From: Alphaproteobacteria bacterium
GTDB lineage: Bacteria > Pseudomonadota > Alphaproteobacteria > Rhizobiales > Beijerinckiaceae
Direction: 5' to 3'
Assembly (NCBI GenBank): GCA_009921785.1
Contig: RFXE01000126.1
Coordinates: forward strand, 1 to 5,520
DNA length: 5,520 nt
In this document: positions 4,872-5,520 of the stretch, one piece after another
Layout: every line of letters begins with the position of its first letter
Position numbering within the stretch: the stretch's first letter is position 1
The notes under the pieces: generated by a model
Databases searched by the model: none
What the model was told of the DNA's origin: nothing
Seen by the model: the letters and a program-made list of their open reading frames with translations, nothing else
Made by a program: the position numbers and the translations under genes

Positions 4872-5520
4872 ATGTCCAGAGCCGTCCAACAGATTCCGAA
4901 AGACCAGTTTGATCGCCTCCACGGGGCGTATAATCAGGCTTTGTCTTCAAAAAATCGTATGACTTGGATGGGTCTTTTTATCCTCATTCTTTTGCTTGCA
5001 AGTTCTTTCGTCGGCTCAGAAGTTGATGTTCACAAATTTATCCGCAATATCTGGCGCTTCCCGAATTATTTTTACGAAATCACGCCAAAGCTGAGCATCC
5101 AAAATTTCTTTGGTGATATCGCTGAATGGTTTTGGGGTATCAATAAATGGCTTAGACAATTAGGTGAAACATTACTGATTGCCTATGTCGGAACAATCAC
5201 GGGTGCCATAATCGCCTTTTGCCTTAGCTTCCTGTCGAGCCGCAATATGGCCATTTCGAAATGGTCACAGATTTTTACGCGCCGGCTTCTCGAATTTTTG
5301 CGAACCGTGCCAGAGATCGTTTTTGCTTTGATTTTTGTCGTCAGTTTCGGTTTGGGACCTCTCCCGGGCGTCTTGGCTTTAACCTTCCATACTGCCGGAG
5401 CACTCGGGAAACTCTTCTCTGAAATCATCGAGAATATTGATGCTAAACCCGTCGAAGGTGTTCGTGCGTCCGGAGGATCTTGGTTTCATCAAGTAAGATA
5501 CGGCGCTGTACCGCAGGTCA
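4872..5520 (+). CDS. phnE: Phosphonate-type ABC importer, permease PhnE (3' end outside window)
   Basis: The frame opens at ATG 4872 and stays open to the window end (216 codons seen). It encodes the inner-membrane channel partner of PhnC and PhnD. After a polar N-terminus there is a first membrane helix (about 32-48, WMGLFILILLLASSFVG), an aromatic-rich periplasmic stretch, a helix at about 100-121 (TLLIAYVGTITGAIIAFCLSFL), the segment LLEFLRTVPEIVFALIFVVSFGLGPLPG (139-166), and another hydrophobic stretch. The cytoplasmic EAA-type loop that docks the ATPase follows: E-I-I-E-N-I-D-A-K-P-V-E-G-V-R-A-S-G-G (184-202) with RYGAVPQV (209-216). RTVPE and NIDAKPVEGVRASG are diagnostic of PhnE. One or two helices are missing beyond the window. 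No convincing ribosome binding site is seen before the ATG, and no other ATG/GTG/TTG lies in frame between it and the phnD stop. A second permease gene may follow, as in some related operons. Confidence 0.93.
   Translation, partial: MSRAVQQIPKDQFDRLHGAYNQALSSKNRMTWMGLFILILLLASSFVGSEVDVHKFIRNIWRFPNYFYEITPKLSIQNFFGDIAEWFWGINKWLRQLGETLLIAYVGTITGAIIAFCLSFLSSRNMAISKWSQIFTRRLLEFLRTVPEIVFALIFVVSFGLGPLPGVLALTFHTAGALGKLFSEIIENIDAKPVEGVRASGGSWFHQVRYGAVPQV

Noticed and set aside
5183..5428. 81-residue minus-strand frame
   Set aside because: It is antisense to the well-supported phnE coding region and shows a lysine/threonine-rich shadow composition.

Overview
The window looks like chromosomal DNA of a moderate-GC alphaproteobacterium, probably Hyphomicrobiales-like. 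This rests on gene families, gene order and codon use, not on a database match. It carries what appears to be a phosphate-starvation (Pho) locus: a secreted metallophosphoesterase-like protein and a phosphonate/phosphate-type ABC importer, each preceded by a recognisable PhoB-type direct repeat. Unrelated small genes lie between them.

Layout. Positions 1-727 hold the 3' part of a CorA/ZntB-family metal transporter gene. It appears broken: the reading frame stops just where the first membrane helix and the GMN-type motif should begin, and the last membrane helix reappears in another frame. Positions 735-767 hold a Pho-box-like repeat and a possible -10. Positions 818-1843 encode an exported calcineurin-like phosphoesterase-family protein, closed by an intrinsic terminator at 1877-1910. 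Positions 1962-2579 encode an FMN-binding PPOX-type flavoprotein. A convergent small gene on the minus strand (2609-2818) follows, with a 9-bp stem hairpin in the junction. The intergenic region 2819-3021 holds two inverted repeats (2841-2857 and 2935-2949) and an excellent Pho box (2961-2978).

The right half is phnC (3022-3822), phnD (3901-4815) and phnE (4872 to beyond the window end). These encode the ATPase, the periplasmic binding protein and the permease of a phosphonate/phosphite/phosphate importer. RNA hairpins sit in both gaps: a 9-bp hairpin without a U-tract plus a 10-bp tandem repeat between phnC and phnD, and a strong, U-tracted intrinsic terminator between phnD and phnE. This suggests that the three subunits are made in unequal amounts, with the binding protein in excess.

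How it fits together. Under phosphate limitation PhoB would switch on both the exported phosphoesterase, which could release phosphate from organic phosphorus in the periplasm, and PhnCDE, which would import phosphonate, phosphite or phosphate. No C-P lyase genes are visible here, so the substrate cannot be fixed from this window. I see no rRNA, tRNA, CRISPR array, insertion sequence or phage gene. The most novel points are the Pho box in front of an uncharacterised phosphoesterase family with altered metal motifs, the terminator inside the transporter operon, and the internally deleted CorA-family gene.
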